Below are positions 1 to 9,002 of a stretch of DNA of 64,000 nt, piece by piece (the first letter of the stretch is position 1; every line of letters begins with the position of its first letter). Both the position numbers and the translations under genes were made by a program. Origin of the DNA: an uncultured Eggerthellaceae bacterium (GTDB lineage Bacteria > Actinomycetota > Coriobacteriia > Coriobacteriales > Eggerthellaceae); assembly GCA_910588905.1 (NCBI GenBank), contig CAJURZ010000007.1, forward strand, positions 1 through 64,000. The letters are read 5' to 3'. The notes below the pieces were generated by a model. It had not been told where the DNA came from and searched no databases. It saw only the letters and a program-made list of their open reading frames with translations.

Positions 1-1604
1 GTATCCCACTGGTCGAAGATCTCAGGGTTCAGCCGCTTGCCCATCTCCAGGATGATCTGCTCGTCAGATTTCGCCTCATAGAAATCACAGACCTTCACCA
101 TGGCTCGGGCGGGAGTCCACCAGGTGCGGGCAGAGTTGCGCTCTGCGCTCATGGCCACCGGCAGCAGGATATCAGCCAAAGCCACAGAGGTGGGGGTGAT
201 ATAGGGATCAGCGTTCACGATGAAGGGGATCCGCTTCATAGCCTCCATGGTGCGCGCCACATCCTGAGAGGGGCACGACAGCGTATTGGAGGACTGGATC
301 CACATCATCTTGATGGGATAGGGGAAATCCGTCTCAATGGCCTGGAGCAAACCGTCAGAGGAGGCATGGGCAACGAAATCGCCACCCTCGATGCCCAACG
401 CGAAGCGGTTGTTCAGCTTCTTCGCCCGCCACTCGGGAGGAGTCAGATCCTCACCGGAAGCATAGCCCGCATTGCATTCGAAGGCGTTGTGCACCAAGAT
501 GTTGCCACCGGGCACATCCACATTGCCGCAGAGTGCCATGAGATCGCAGCCTGCCAAGGTGAGCGCCATGGCGGAGAGCTGCTGATCGAAGGCTAAGCCC
601 CACTGGATGGCACCCGGCTTGGCGGATGCGTAGAGGCGGGCGGATGCGCGGATGTCATCAGCATCCAGATCGCAGATCTCAGCCGCCCACTCCGGTGTCA
701 TGTCCTTGACGGACTCTGCTAGCTCTTCGAAGCCAGCACACCAAAGCGAGACGAATTCCTCGTCATAGAGCTTCTCGGAGATGATGACGTTGATCCAAGC
801 GCAGGCCAGAGCCGCGTCCGTTCCCGGGCGGACCTGCAGCCAGTACTCAGCCCGAGCGCCCCACCAGGTGAGCCGCGGGTCTATAGAGATGATCTTGGAG
901 CCCATCTGCACGCACTGGACCAGCCAGTGACCGATATAGCCATCAGCATTGGAAGCCAGCGGCTCATTGCCCCAGACCACGATCACCTCAGGTGCCACCC
1001 ACTCAGGGTTGTTGTAGCGGTCTGGGTGGGTCTCAGAAGCGTCCACGATGGGGAAATCGCCGAAGGGGGCGATGGAACCACAGATGCGCGGCATATAGCA
1101 GGAGAACCCGGTGAAGCCGAAGGTAGAGATATTCGGGGTCTTCAGGGCCGCTTGGCCGAAGAAGGGTACCTGCCAATTGATGTTGCGGCCCGTACCATGA
1201 ACGCAGATGATGGCATTGCCGCCGTCTGTCTCCCAGATCTCCTTGACCTTGGCCTCGATGGTGTCATAGGCCTCATCCCAGGTGATGCGCTCCCACTTGT
1301 TCTCTCCGCGCTCACCGGCGCGCTTCATGGGATACTTCAACCGGTCGGGATGGTTCACGGATTCATCCATGGTCAAGCACTTGATGCAGAGCTTGCCGTT
1401 GGTACATGGATCGAGCGGGTCGCCCTCAATGCGCTCCAGCTTCCCGTCTTTCACATAGAGCAGCACGCCGCAGGAGGTGTGGCACCCCGGAGGCGAATAG
1501 TGGTAGGTGCGGGTGACGGTATAGCCATCCTCCTCCCACTGCCATTCCCCTTCGTGGTAGGCCTTGCGGTCTAGGCTGTCTAAGAATTCCTTGTAATCTG
1601 CCAT
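1..1604 (-). CDS. molybdopterin-dependent oxidoreductase large subunit, paralogue A (partial, C-terminus outside window)
   Basis: DMSO-reductase-family catalytic subunit binding bis-molybdopterin guanine dinucleotide. About 534 of an expected 830 residues are visible; the 3' end lies beyond base 1. The ATG at 1604 follows an AAGGAGG box. The first 77 residues are nearly identical to the complete paralogue at 4811-7306, and both share motifs such as VVWGNEP, IDP.LTWWGARAEYWL and RTWWTP.RAM. There is no Tat or Sec signal, so the enzyme should be cytoplasmic. In the N-terminal Fe-S motif the pattern is C41-x3-C45-x27-C73-x2-C76, lacking the usual first cysteine (position 38 is Pro). It follows an MFS gene by 48 bases and is probably last or near last in that operon. 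Closest characterised relatives by architecture are pyrogallol transhydroxylase and cytoplasmic catechol-dehydroxylase-type enzymes; the substrate is not predictable. Confidence 0.9.
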   Translation of the reverse strand, partial: MADYKEFLDSLDRKAYHEGEWQWEEDGYTVTRTYHYSPPGCHTSCGVLLYVKDGKLERIEGDPLDPCTNGKLCIKCLTMDESVNHPDRLKYPMKRAGERGENKWERITWDEAYDTIEAKVKEIWETDGGNAIICVHGTGRNINWQVPFFGQAALKTPNISTFGFTGFSCYMPRICGSIAPFGDFPIVDASETHPDRYNNPEWVAPEVIVVWGNEPLASNADGYIGHWLVQCVQMGSKIISIDPRLTWWGARAEYWLQVRPGTDAALACAWINVIISEKLYDEEFVSLWCAGFEELAESVKDMTPEWAAEICDLDADDIRASARLYASAKPGAIQWGLAFDQQLSAMALTLAGCDLMALCGNVDVPGGNILVHNAFECNAGYASGEDLTPPEWRAKKLNNRFALGIEGGDFVAHASSDGLLQAIETDFPYPIKMMWIQSSNTLSCPSQDVARTMEAMKRIPFIVNADPYITPTSVALADILLPVAMSAERNSARTWWTPARAMVKVCDFYEAKSDEQIILEMGKRLNPEIFDQWD

Positions 1605-1652
1605 TACCCCTCCTTATCTTGGGTTGGTCAGGCTTGATAGGGATCAGGTGTC

Positions 1653-2897
1653 CTACTCCCACTGAGCCCGGATCTTCTTCTTTTGCGTAAGGGCGATAGC
1701 CACCAGCACGGCGCAGATGATGAGGATCACGATGCCGCCGAAGAACGAGCCGACATAGCTCCCAGTGATGTCATAGCACGCACCCACAGCAGCCGCTCCG
1801 AAGCAGCCGATGATGCCGGACATGCGGGAATAGGAGAGTATCTGTGCGAAGTACTTCTTGCCGAAGATCTCAGAGAGCAGCGTGGGCACGGATATGGTGA
1901 TGATCACCGAATTCATGCCGAAGACGAAAGCCGCTACCATGAGCGGGATCTGATCCTGCAAGAACGAGAAGCCAAGCAGGGATGCAGCAGTGATCCCCAA
2001 GGTGATGTAGGTAGAGGCCGCCACCCCTATCTTATCCGTCACCCAGCCCATCACGAGCGTTGCCACGGTGTAACCCAGCTGCGCCAAAGCCAATATCTCC
2101 GCTCCGAATGCGGCGGTGTAACCCAGCGACTCTGCGAACCCGGGCAGATGATTGTTGTAACCGCTGAAGAGCGCCTCGATGCCAGCGTAGACGAAGATGC
2201 AGACGAACGCCAAGGTGACGATGGCCTTCTTCGCGGGCATGCCGTGGATATCCTTTGCTTCCTCTTCCACCGTCTCACCCTCATCGGCACCATAGGACTT
2301 GAGTCCCATCTCCTCAGGATGCAGCCGGAACACGAACAGGGTCCAGGGAAGCACGAGGACGCAGATGATGAGGGCGATGGAGGGATAAGCCAGCCTCCAG
2401 CCGATCTCTCCGATGAGCCACGTACCCAAGATGGGGAAGATCACACCACCGATGCCGGAACCGCACATGGCGATGCCCAAAGCCGTACCGCGCTTCTTCG
2501 TGAACCAGTTCTCGATGAGCACCGTAGAGGCCACGACGAAGACCAGAGCACCAGAGATGCCCAACACGATACCGCCCACATACCACTGCCAGAGCTCGGT
2601 CATGAGCCCCATGCAAGCCTCGGTGGCCGCGATGATGAGAAAGCATCCCGTGAGGAATGCACGGAAGTTCCATTTGGGCAGGAACTTCGCTACGAACGGG
2701 TAGGTGAAGGTGGTGGCGATGAAGTAGAACGTCAGATACAGTGCGAGCGCTCCTCGGTCGAATCCAAGGTCCTCGCAGATGGGGACGAAGAAGATACCGC
2801 CTGAATTCATGATGGCCCCTAAGGCTCCTGCCTGCAAGAAGCAGCAACCGATCATCACGATCCAGGCGTAGTGGATACTCCCTTTGGTCTGAGACAA
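1653..2897 (-). CDS. MFS transporter, oxalate/formate-antiporter-like (A)
   Basis: Twelve-helix major facilitator of about 414 residues, probably carrying the substrate or product of the neighbouring molybdopterin enzymes. Hydrophobic segments are regularly spaced, with a charged central loop (EGETVEEEAKD region) between helices 6 and 7 and the WFTKKRG loop typical of the MFS_1/OFA group between helices 4 and 5. The longest frame starts at a GTG at 2906, but the GGAGGT box overlaps that codon; the TTG at 2897 lies 8 bases after the box and is preferred, giving MSQTKGSIHYAWIV. It resembles the second MFS at 3153-4424, so the pair probably arose by duplication with the oxidoreductases. Transport direction and substrate are unknown. 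Confidence 0.88.
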   Translation of the reverse strand: MSQTKGSIHYAWIVMIGCCFLQAGALGAIMNSGGIFFVPICEDLGFDRGALALYLTFYFIATTFTYPFVAKFLPKWNFRAFLTGCFLIIAATEACMGLMTELWQWYVGGIVLGISGALVFVVASTVLIENWFTKKRGTALGIAMCGSGIGGVIFPILGTWLIGEIGWRLAYPSIALIICVLVLPWTLFVFRLHPEEMGLKSYGADEGETVEEEAKDIHGMPAKKAIVTLAFVCIFVYAGIEALFSGYNNHLPGFAESLGYTAAFGAEILALAQLGYTVATLVMGWVTDKIGVAASTYITLGITAASLLGFSFLQDQIPLMVAAFVFGMNSVIITISVPTLLSEIFGKKYFAQILSYSRMSGIIGCFGAAAVGACYDITGSYVGSFFGGIVILIICAVLVAIALTQKKKIRAQWE

Positions 2898-2972
2898 GAG
2901 AAACACCTCCGAATGAGAATGGAGCCAGCGCTCCCGCGTGGGCGCCTGTCAGGCTCCGCGGATTGATGGGGA

Positions 2973-3056
2973 TCAGTTGGGCATGAACCACATGCGCCCA
3001 GGAGAATGCAGGAGCATCTTGTAGATGAGCTCATCTGAGCTAAGCCGTTTCTCCAT
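2973..3056 (-). CDS. possible 27-residue peptide between the two MFS genes
   Basis: A short frame, MEKRLSSDELIYKMLLHSPG followed by RMWFMPN, begins with an ATG preceded by GGAAAGGAGGG at ideal spacing (7 bases). It occupies the 255-base gap between the MFS genes, which is otherwise unusually long for this cluster. No known family is recognised; the peptide is amphipathic with a basic N-terminus. It could be a real small protein, a leader peptide coupling translation to the downstream MFS, or a remnant of a decayed gene. Evidence is only the ribosome-binding site and position. Confidence 0.35.
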   Translation of the reverse strand: MEKRLSSDELIYKMLLHSPGRMWFMPN

Positions 3057-3152
3057 GGCCGGGCCCTCCTTTCCTGGAACAGGAGATGCAGATAGGGAAA
3101 AGCCGCGTCCGTCTCCTCCCTCGGCACTGGCGGACCAGCACCGAAGGAGGGC

Positions 3153-4424
3153 TTAGGCGCTCTCCCAGTGAGCTTTCTGGGTCTTCTTGGCAGTAACGTA
3201 GGTGATGAGGATGAGCACCATGGTGATGGCAGCGATGACCGCACCGATGGTGAAGGCGCCAGAGTAAGAACCCGTAGAGGTGTAGAACAGGGCGATCACA
3301 GGAGCCCCGAACGCTCCACCCAGACCCACGCCCATCATGGCGTAGGAGAGCACCTTGTCGAAGGGGCGCTCGCCGAAGTGATGGCGCACGATCATGGGAA
3401 CGGAGATGGTGACCAGTGCGTTGTTCATGCCGAAGAAGAACGCCGTGATGGCCATGGTGACCTCATTGGTGGCCACGAAGGCCCAGCAGAGGAACGTGAT
3501 GATGGTGATGATGAACAGGATGATGGTGACGTTCTTGGCACCGATCTTGTCGCACAGGTAGCCGCCACACAGGGAAGCCAGGATATAGCCCGCCTGCAGG
3601 AGGGTCATCAGCGTTGCAGAGAACGTAGCGGCCTCAGGCCCCAGGACCTCCATGCAATTGGCCTGCACGTAGGAGTTGAAGCCGCCAGGGAAGGAGATGC
3701 CCACGCAAGCGATGATGAGGATGAGGAAGGTGATGGAGCCCACAGCGTACTTCAGCGGCACGCCCGGCTTGGCACCTTCGGTCACCTGCTCTGCATCCAT
3801 TGCCGGACCATAGGGCTCAAGGCCGCTCTTGGCCGGATCGGTGGAGAACACCGTGAGCGAGAAGATGAGGATGAGCAGCACCAGCACTGCGTTCACATAG
3901 TAGACGCCCTGCCAGCCGATGGACTGGAAGAGCTGGGTGAAGACCAGCGGGAAGATAGCCCCGCCGATCCCCGAGAACAGGTTCGCGATGCCCAGATAGC
4001 GACCTGCGATCTTGCCCGAGAACCAGGAGTTGATGAATAGCGGGCAAGCATAGATGAAGAACTGGCCGCCGAAGAGGCCCATGAGCACACCCAGGGCTGA
4101 GAACTGCCAGGTCCAGTCAGGAGTGGCGAAGGTGAACCCGATAAGGCACAGCGCCACCACGATGACATCGATGGACAAGAACAGCTTCGAGTTCTTCGGC
4201 AAGAGGATGCCGCCCAAGAACGTACCCACAAGAGCTGCGATGCCATACATGGAGATCCACATGACATAGGACACCATATCCACACCGGCAAGCACCGGCA
4301 TGAAGGCGAAATAAGCAGAAGATGAGTTCAGTACGGTGCCAAGGCCTACAGCCTGCATGACGCAGCAGCCTATGAGCACGAGCATCGCACGCTTCTTCGA
4401 TTGAGCTTGGATATCGGTTGACAT
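3153..4424 (-). CDS. MFS transporter, oxalate/formate-antiporter-like (B)
   Basis: Major facilitator of 423 residues with twelve predicted helices, a WFSGKIAGRYLG loop after helix 4 and a hydrophilic central loop (GPAMDAEQVTEGAKPG). It follows the Fe-S subunit gene by 24 bases and is in the same orientation, so it is likely cotranscribed with the Fe-S protein and the complete molybdopterin subunit. A GGAAGG box lies about 9 bases before the ATG. Membership of the MFS_1/OFA-type group is inferred from the overall sequence; the cargo is presumably a small organic anion or phenolic compound handled by the adjacent oxidoreductase, but nothing in the sequence names it. Confidence 0.9.
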   Translation of the reverse strand: MSTDIQAQSKKRAMLVLIGCCVMQAVGLGTVLNSSSAYFAFMPVLAGVDMVSYVMWISMYGIAALVGTFLGGILLPKNSKLFLSIDVIVVALCLIGFTFATPDWTWQFSALGVLMGLFGGQFFIYACPLFINSWFSGKIAGRYLGIANLFSGIGGAIFPLVFTQLFQSIGWQGVYYVNAVLVLLILIFSLTVFSTDPAKSGLEPYGPAMDAEQVTEGAKPGVPLKYAVGSITFLILIIACVGISFPGGFNSYVQANCMEVLGPEAATFSATLMTLLQAGYILASLCGGYLCDKIGAKNVTIILFIITIITFLCWAFVATNEVTMAITAFFFGMNNALVTISVPMIVRHHFGERPFDKVLSYAMMGVGLGGAFGAPVIALFYTSTGSYSGAFTIGAVIAAITMVLILITYVTAKKTQKAHWESA

Positions 4425-4448
4425 TGGTGATCCCTTCCTTTCCGTTGG

Positions 4449-4796
4449 CTATGCTTCGGTGGTGGTGTAGAGCGCGAAGCGCGTCTTGCCGTCCATCTTC
4501 TTGATGAGCTCTTCGGTATCCCCGTAGTACATGCACCAGGCCTGGCAGTGCTGGACGCACATGGGCATCTTGCCCTTGGACGTGCGGTCTTCGCACATAT
4601 CGCATGCCTTGGTGATCACCGGAAGCCACGTCCACTCCCAGTGGTTCGGGGCCGGAACACCCTCGTACTCATAGGGGCCCGTCTCGGTGAGCTTGATGCC
4701 GAACTCGCCCTTGGGTAGGTCCAAGTGCTTCTTGCACGCTACCTCACAGCTGTGGCAGCCCGTGCAGTAGTCGTAGTTGATGAGTATTCCCTTCAT
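4449..4796 (-). CDS. short 4Fe-4S dicluster electron-transfer subunit
   Basis: A 115-residue DmsB/HybA-like protein, much shorter than the usual 200 residues. The first cluster motif is C11-x2-C14-x2-C17-x3-C21 and the second group is C65-x2-C68, C80-x3-C84 and C88, with the sequence CDMCEDR...PMCVQHC typical of the family. It should carry two [4Fe-4S] clusters and pass electrons to or from the molybdenum subunit encoded 14 bases upstream. There is no signal peptide and no membrane anchor, so the pair is predicted to be soluble in the cytoplasm; the electron donor or acceptor is not encoded nearby. Pyrogallol transhydroxylase beta subunit and ferredoxin-like partners of gut dehydroxylases have comparable roles. 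Confidence 0.92.
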   Translation of the reverse strand: MKGILINYDYCTGCHSCEVACKKHLDLPKGEFGIKLTETGPYEYEGVPAPNHWEWTWLPVITKACDMCEDRTSKGKMPMCVQHCQAWCMYYGDTEELIKKMDGKTRFALYTTTEA

Positions 4797-4810
4797 GGAT
4801 GTACGCTCCT

Positions 4811-7306
4811 TTACGGCTTCATCGGCTCGAAGTCATCACGCCAACCGCCCCGTTCGACGATCTGGACGCCTGCGGGCGTGTCGCCCTCTTTCCATTTATA
4901 TATGCGGCAACGGGTGCACTTGATGGGGCTGCCGATACCACCAGGACCTGCTTGGAAGTTGCGGGTCAAGTTGTTCACGTTGTACTCGAAGCAGTCGTAG
5001 AGGTTAGGAGAAGCGCCCTCCGTCTCAGGCTTCCACCAACCGTGCTCTGCGGAGATGCAGTCATCCGGAATGCCCTCGAAGACCTTGACCATTTGACGGC
5101 AACGACCCTCATGGTTCTCCATCCAGATCCAGTCGCCATCCTGCAGGTCGTAGTCTGCTGCCGTCTTCGGAGAGACCTTCACGAGCGGTTCAGGATGGAA
5201 CTCGCGCATGGTCTCAGCCATGCGGTGCTCGGTGTGGAAGAACTCGTAGGAACGAGCGCCGTTGATCATGTAGAACGGCAGCTCCTCCATGATCTCAGGG
5301 GTGGTCTCCCAGGTCTCCGGCGCTGGTGTGTAGATGGGCATCGGCGGGATCCCCCAAGCAGTGAAGATGGAGGGGATGAGCTCGATGCGGCCGGAAGCCG
5401 TATTGAAGCCCTTCTGACCATCAGGCCGCAGAAGACCCTTCTCGTGCTTGTCATAGGTGGCGTTCCACTCATCGTAAGCATGGCCGCAGGCGTTCTTCAC
5501 CAGCTGATCGAAGGTATAGGGGCACTTCGTCGATATGGTGGGGCCGCCTTCTTCGGACACCGAGGTATGACCCCAGTCCTCATCGGTGGCGGCAGAGAAG
5601 TTCGCCTTCTTCACCTGGCCATCCTCCCCTACCACGGCAAGGTCGGTCAGCAGGTAGTCGTTGATGAAGTCTTCCGGGGAATCCCAGCGGACGAACAGCT
5701 CAGGATTCAGGCGCTTGCCCAGCCAAAGGGCTATCTCCTCATCAGACTTCGCCTCATAGAAGGAGGTGACCTTCTTCATGGCGCGCAGAGGCGTCCACCA
5801 GGTACGAGCAGAATCGCGTTCCACGGACATGGAGACCGGCAGGATCAGGTCAGCGATGGCGATCATCGTAGGGGTGATCATGGGGTCGGCGTACACGATG
5901 AAGGGGATCTTCGACATGTACTTGTAAGCGCGCGCCGCAGCACCCTCATGACCTGCGAAGGCATTGCAGGACTGGGCATAGAGCATCTTGATGGGATAAT
6001 CCTCGCCATTGACGGGGATCTTCTCCGCCTCCAGTACAGAAGCCATGGCATCGCAGTTGGACATACCCACGAAGTCCATGCCCTCATCCCCCACCATCCA
6101 CTTGCGGAACTTGCGGGCCAAAGCGCCCTCGTCCGCATAGAGGTCAACGGAGGAGTATCCGGCATTGATGTCGAAGGAGTTGTGCACCAGCACATGGGTG
6201 CCCGGCTTCTCGATGTTCCCGCAGATGGCCATCAGGTCGCAGACCGCCTCGGTCCAGTGCATGGCGGATGAGGTACCCGCGTCGAAGACGAGGCCCCACT
6301 GGATGGCACCCCTATCAGCATTGGCATACAAACGGGCGGAGCCCACGATGTCATCCACCGGTACGCCGGTGATCTTGGAAGCCCACTCAGGGGTGTACTG
6401 CTTGCAGTGCTCCTTCAACTCATCATAGTAGGCGCACCACAGCTCCACGAACTCATGGTCGATCAGGTCCTCTTCCATGATGACGTTGAGCCACGCCAGG
6501 GCCAGGCAGCAGTCGGTGCCGGGATGCGGACGAAGCCAGTACTCGGCGCGGGCACCCCACCAGGTGAGCACCGGATCGATGGAGACGATCTTCGTGCCCA
6601 TCTGGACGCAGACATTCAGCCAATGGCCCAAGTAGCCATCACCGTTGGACTTGAGCGGCTCATTGCCCCAGACCACCAGCACATCCGGATTCTTCCATTC
6701 CGGATTCGCATACCTGTCGGGCAGGGTCTCAGAGGCATCAACGATGGGATAGTCACCCAAAGGACCGGCAGCACCGCAGACGCGAGGCATGTAGCACCAC
6801 CAACCGGAGAAGTAGATGCCGCCCACGTTCGCGGTGCGGAAGCAAGCGCCGGCTATGAAGGGCACCTGCCAGTTGATGTTGCGGCCCGTGCCATGGCCCA
6901 CGAGGATGGATTCGCGACCGAGCCCCTTATCATCTATCTCCTCTTTGATGTAGGTCTCGATCATGTCGAGCGCCTCTTCCCAAGAGATGCGCTCCCATTT
7001 GTTCTCGCCGCGCTCACCGGCACGCTTCATGGGGTACTTGAGGCGCTGGTCGCTCTCCACCATCTCGATCATATCCAGACAGCGCATGCAGAGCTTGCCG
7101 TTGGCGTAGGGGTCAAGGGGGTCTCCCTCGATCTTCGCCAGCTTCCCGTCCTTGGTGTAGAGCAGCACACCGCAGGAATCATGGCACCCGGGGGCGGAGT
7201 AGTTATAGGTGCGGGTAACGGTATACCCGTCTTCCTCCCATTGCCACTCCCCTTCGTGGTAGGCCTTGCGGTCGATGCTGTCCAAGAACTCCTGATAATC
7301 AACCAT
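4811..7306 (-). CDS. molybdopterin-dependent oxidoreductase large subunit, paralogue B
   Basis: Complete 831-residue catalytic subunit of the DMSO-reductase family. The N-terminus is MVDYQEFLDSIDRKAYHEGE with no Tat signal. The Fe-S region shows C41-x3-C45-x27-C73-x2-C76; the canonical first cysteine position (38) is Ala. Molybdopterin-binding landmarks include GTGRNINWQVPF, VVWGNEPLKSNGDG, IDPVLTWWGARAEYWL and a C-terminal dinucleotide-binding domain (VKVSPKTAADYDLQDGDWI). It begins the block Mop-FeS-MFS and is followed after 14 bases by the Fe-S gene. The ATG at 7306 is preceded by AAGGAGGAG. It probably reduces or rearranges a small organic substrate; catechol/phenol dehydroxylation or transhydroxylation is a hypothesis from family resemblance only. 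Confidence 0.93.
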   Translation of the reverse strand: MVDYQEFLDSIDRKAYHEGEWQWEEDGYTVTRTYNYSAPGCHDSCGVLLYTKDGKLAKIEGDPLDPYANGKLCMRCLDMIEMVESDQRLKYPMKRAGERGENKWERISWEEALDMIETYIKEEIDDKGLGRESILVGHGTGRNINWQVPFIAGACFRTANVGGIYFSGWWCYMPRVCGAAGPLGDYPIVDASETLPDRYANPEWKNPDVLVVWGNEPLKSNGDGYLGHWLNVCVQMGTKIVSIDPVLTWWGARAEYWLRPHPGTDCCLALAWLNVIMEEDLIDHEFVELWCAYYDELKEHCKQYTPEWASKITGVPVDDIVGSARLYANADRGAIQWGLVFDAGTSSAMHWTEAVCDLMAICGNIEKPGTHVLVHNSFDINAGYSSVDLYADEGALARKFRKWMVGDEGMDFVGMSNCDAMASVLEAEKIPVNGEDYPIKMLYAQSCNAFAGHEGAAARAYKYMSKIPFIVYADPMITPTMIAIADLILPVSMSVERDSARTWWTPLRAMKKVTSFYEAKSDEEIALWLGKRLNPELFVRWDSPEDFINDYLLTDLAVVGEDGQVKKANFSAATDEDWGHTSVSEEGGPTISTKCPYTFDQLVKNACGHAYDEWNATYDKHEKGLLRPDGQKGFNTASGRIELIPSIFTAWGIPPMPIYTPAPETWETTPEIMEELPFYMINGARSYEFFHTEHRMAETMREFHPEPLVKVSPKTAADYDLQDGDWIWMENHEGRCRQMVKVFEGIPDDCISAEHGWWKPETEGASPNLYDCFEYNVNNLTRNFQAGPGGIGSPIKCTRCRIYKWKEGDTPAGVQIVERGGWRDDFEPMKP

Positions 7307-7541
7307 AAGCTCTCCTCCTTGTTTTCAGCGCACTTCGCGCCAGAGAAGAGGCTACGTCGGGCCAAGAGGGGCTGTCATCACCAAAAGATCAGGGTTTAGG
7401 AGCATACTCAATTATTGATGATGGCCCTGAACGGGCATTCTTTCCGGAAGGTCATCTGTTACCCCGTCCCCTGGTATGACGGAAGGGGTATAGTGGGTAT
7501 GAAGGATCCCGGGGCAAAGGATGAGGACCTGGTCCCTGGGA
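7307..7541 (-). promoter_or_regulatory. upstream region of the molybdopterin operon with direct repeats and small hairpins
   Basis: This 235-base gap separates the regulator genes from the oxidoreductase they probably control and should carry the operon promoter. It contains three closely spaced GGTAT repeats on the plus strand (GGTATGA at 7473, GGTATAG at 7487, GGTATGA at 7496), an imperfect hairpin ACCCCGTCC...GGAAGGGGT at 7461-7489, and a 4-base-pair hairpin GCCC-tgaac-GGGC just below it. No convincing -35/-10 pair was found, in keeping with an activator-dependent promoter. No T-rich terminator after the regulator gene was seen. Confidence 0.4.
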
Positions 7542-8999
7542 CTACTCATCTCCGTAGAGCTTGGTGGACTCTATGACGTCTATGAGCTCTTGTCGGGAAT
7601 GGACCCCTACCTTCCGATAGATATTGCGGATATGGGTCTGCACCGTGCTCAAGGATATGACCAGCGCCGCCTCTATGTACTTCGCATTCCTCCCCTGGGT
7701 CAGCAGCAGAAGGATCTCCTGCTGACGCTCCGAGAGCCCGTACTTCTCAGACACGGCCTTGCACCGCAGGCGCCATGAGGAGCGAGGGCTGCTCTTGACC
7801 TCAGCCTCAGAAGAAGGCCGTTCGAATCCGCTTTCCGGATAGCGCGGCTTATGGGAGAAGAATGCCAGCAGACAGAACGCGCCCGCTATGATCACCCCTA
7901 GGCACGCTGCATATCCTTGAGGGAGCTGGAAGGCGACCGCCCCCAGGACCACCCCGATGGCGAATCCTCCGAAATCCACCGTGCGCGCTTTCGCATAAAC
8001 GCGGTAAGGCGAGAGATTGCTCAGCCGAACATGCTCGACCATGGCCGCCCACCCCGAAGCGCAGAAGACCGCGATCAGGGATGTGATGGCGCAAAGCGCC
8101 AGCACGCGCAGAGGTCCCTCGAACATGAATAGCACCATGAAGGCCATCACCGTCAGGGGTGGAGTGAGTGGAGAGAGGCTCCGCTCGGTGATCGCCTGAT
8201 GCCAAAGAGCGTCCACGAAGAGCACGAGGCACACGCAGGCGCTCGTCCCCAAACACCACCAAAGCCCGTCATAGCGGGGAGCATAGGCAAGGACGAAGCC
8301 CAGTTCGAAGAAGCAGCTGGAGAGCATGACCGTAGAAGCCCTTCGGATCCTCGACCGCTTGTCAGAGTCCTTGTTCGTGATCGAAGATGTGAACAGGTCC
8401 TTCTGCAGCTTGATGGTCGTCAGCGCTAAGATGAAGGCCACTGCTGTGATGATGCCCAGTGCTAGGCGGGCAGCGGACACCTCTAAGAGCGATACCCCGA
8501 AGCCCAGGGCCACGCCAAGGCAGAGCCCCAGGGCTATGAAGGCGATGAGCATCCTTCCCTTCTGCTTGCAAAGGCTCACGAACCAGATCATCCCTTGGGC
8601 CGCTGATCCGGCGCACATCAGGATGAAGAGCATGAGGTTGATACCGGGGTACGCTCCCATCAAAGGCACCGCCTCTACCAGTGCGGCCGCGGCTCCTATC
8701 CCTGAGATGATGACGAGCGGAAGCGCCTTCGAGGCCCCTATCCGCTGAGCGCACAGCCGATAAGCGAAGAAAGCAGCCATGAAGCTCAGAGCCCCTATGC
8801 CCTCCTGCAAAAGGGCACACACCCCGGAGCCATCAAGGCCGAACGGCACTAAGAAGAGGCAGAGGAAGGCAGCAATATAGGACCCGAACCCGATGAATCC
8901 GGCGATATCCGTGAGATCGAGCATCAAAGAGAAGACGTCCACCGCCACCGATCCGCTCGGCTTCGATGGGCTGCGCCCCTCCTTCTTAGCTTGGGTCAT
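7542..8999 (-). CDS. membrane-anchored LuxR-family regulator (12 TM + HTH), gene 2 of tandem pair
   Basis: A 485-residue protein with about twelve hydrophobic segments over residues 15-390, then a cytoplasmic LuxR-type helix-turn-helix (LSERQQEILLLLTQGRN...STVQTHIRNIYRKVGVHSR, about residues 420-475). This architecture is the widespread Eggerthellaceae regulator family that includes DadR, whose members control catechol-dehydroxylase genes beside them. It probably senses a ligand through the membrane domain and activates the oxidoreductase operon 235 bases downstream. The ATG at 8999 lies 8 bases after GGAGGTG, and that box is inside the last codons of the upstream regulator, indicating translational coupling. 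Confidence 0.93.
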   Translation of the reverse strand: MTQAKKEGRSPSKPSGSVAVDVFSLMLDLTDIAGFIGFGSYIAAFLCLFLVPFGLDGSGVCALLQEGIGALSFMAAFFAYRLCAQRIGASKALPLVIISGIGAAAALVEAVPLMGAYPGINLMLFILMCAGSAAQGMIWFVSLCKQKGRMLIAFIALGLCLGVALGFGVSLLEVSAARLALGIITAVAFILALTTIKLQKDLFTSSITNKDSDKRSRIRRASTVMLSSCFFELGFVLAYAPRYDGLWWCLGTSACVCLVLFVDALWHQAITERSLSPLTPPLTVMAFMVLFMFEGPLRVLALCAITSLIAVFCASGWAAMVEHVRLSNLSPYRVYAKARTVDFGGFAIGVVLGAVAFQLPQGYAACLGVIIAGAFCLLAFFSHKPRYPESGFERPSSEAEVKSSPRSSWRLRCKAVSEKYGLSERQQEILLLLTQGRNAKYIEAALVISLSTVQTHIRNIYRKVGVHSRQELIDVIESTKLYGDE

Positions 9000-9002
9000 G
9001 GA

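Noticed and set aside
2314-2991. 225-codon minus-strand frame overlapping MFS A in another frame
   Set aside because: Arg/His-rich, no domain, and the MFS frame is well supported.
4799-7399. Two long plus-strand frames opposite Mop B
   Set aside because: Antisense shadows; the minus-strand protein has full family motifs.
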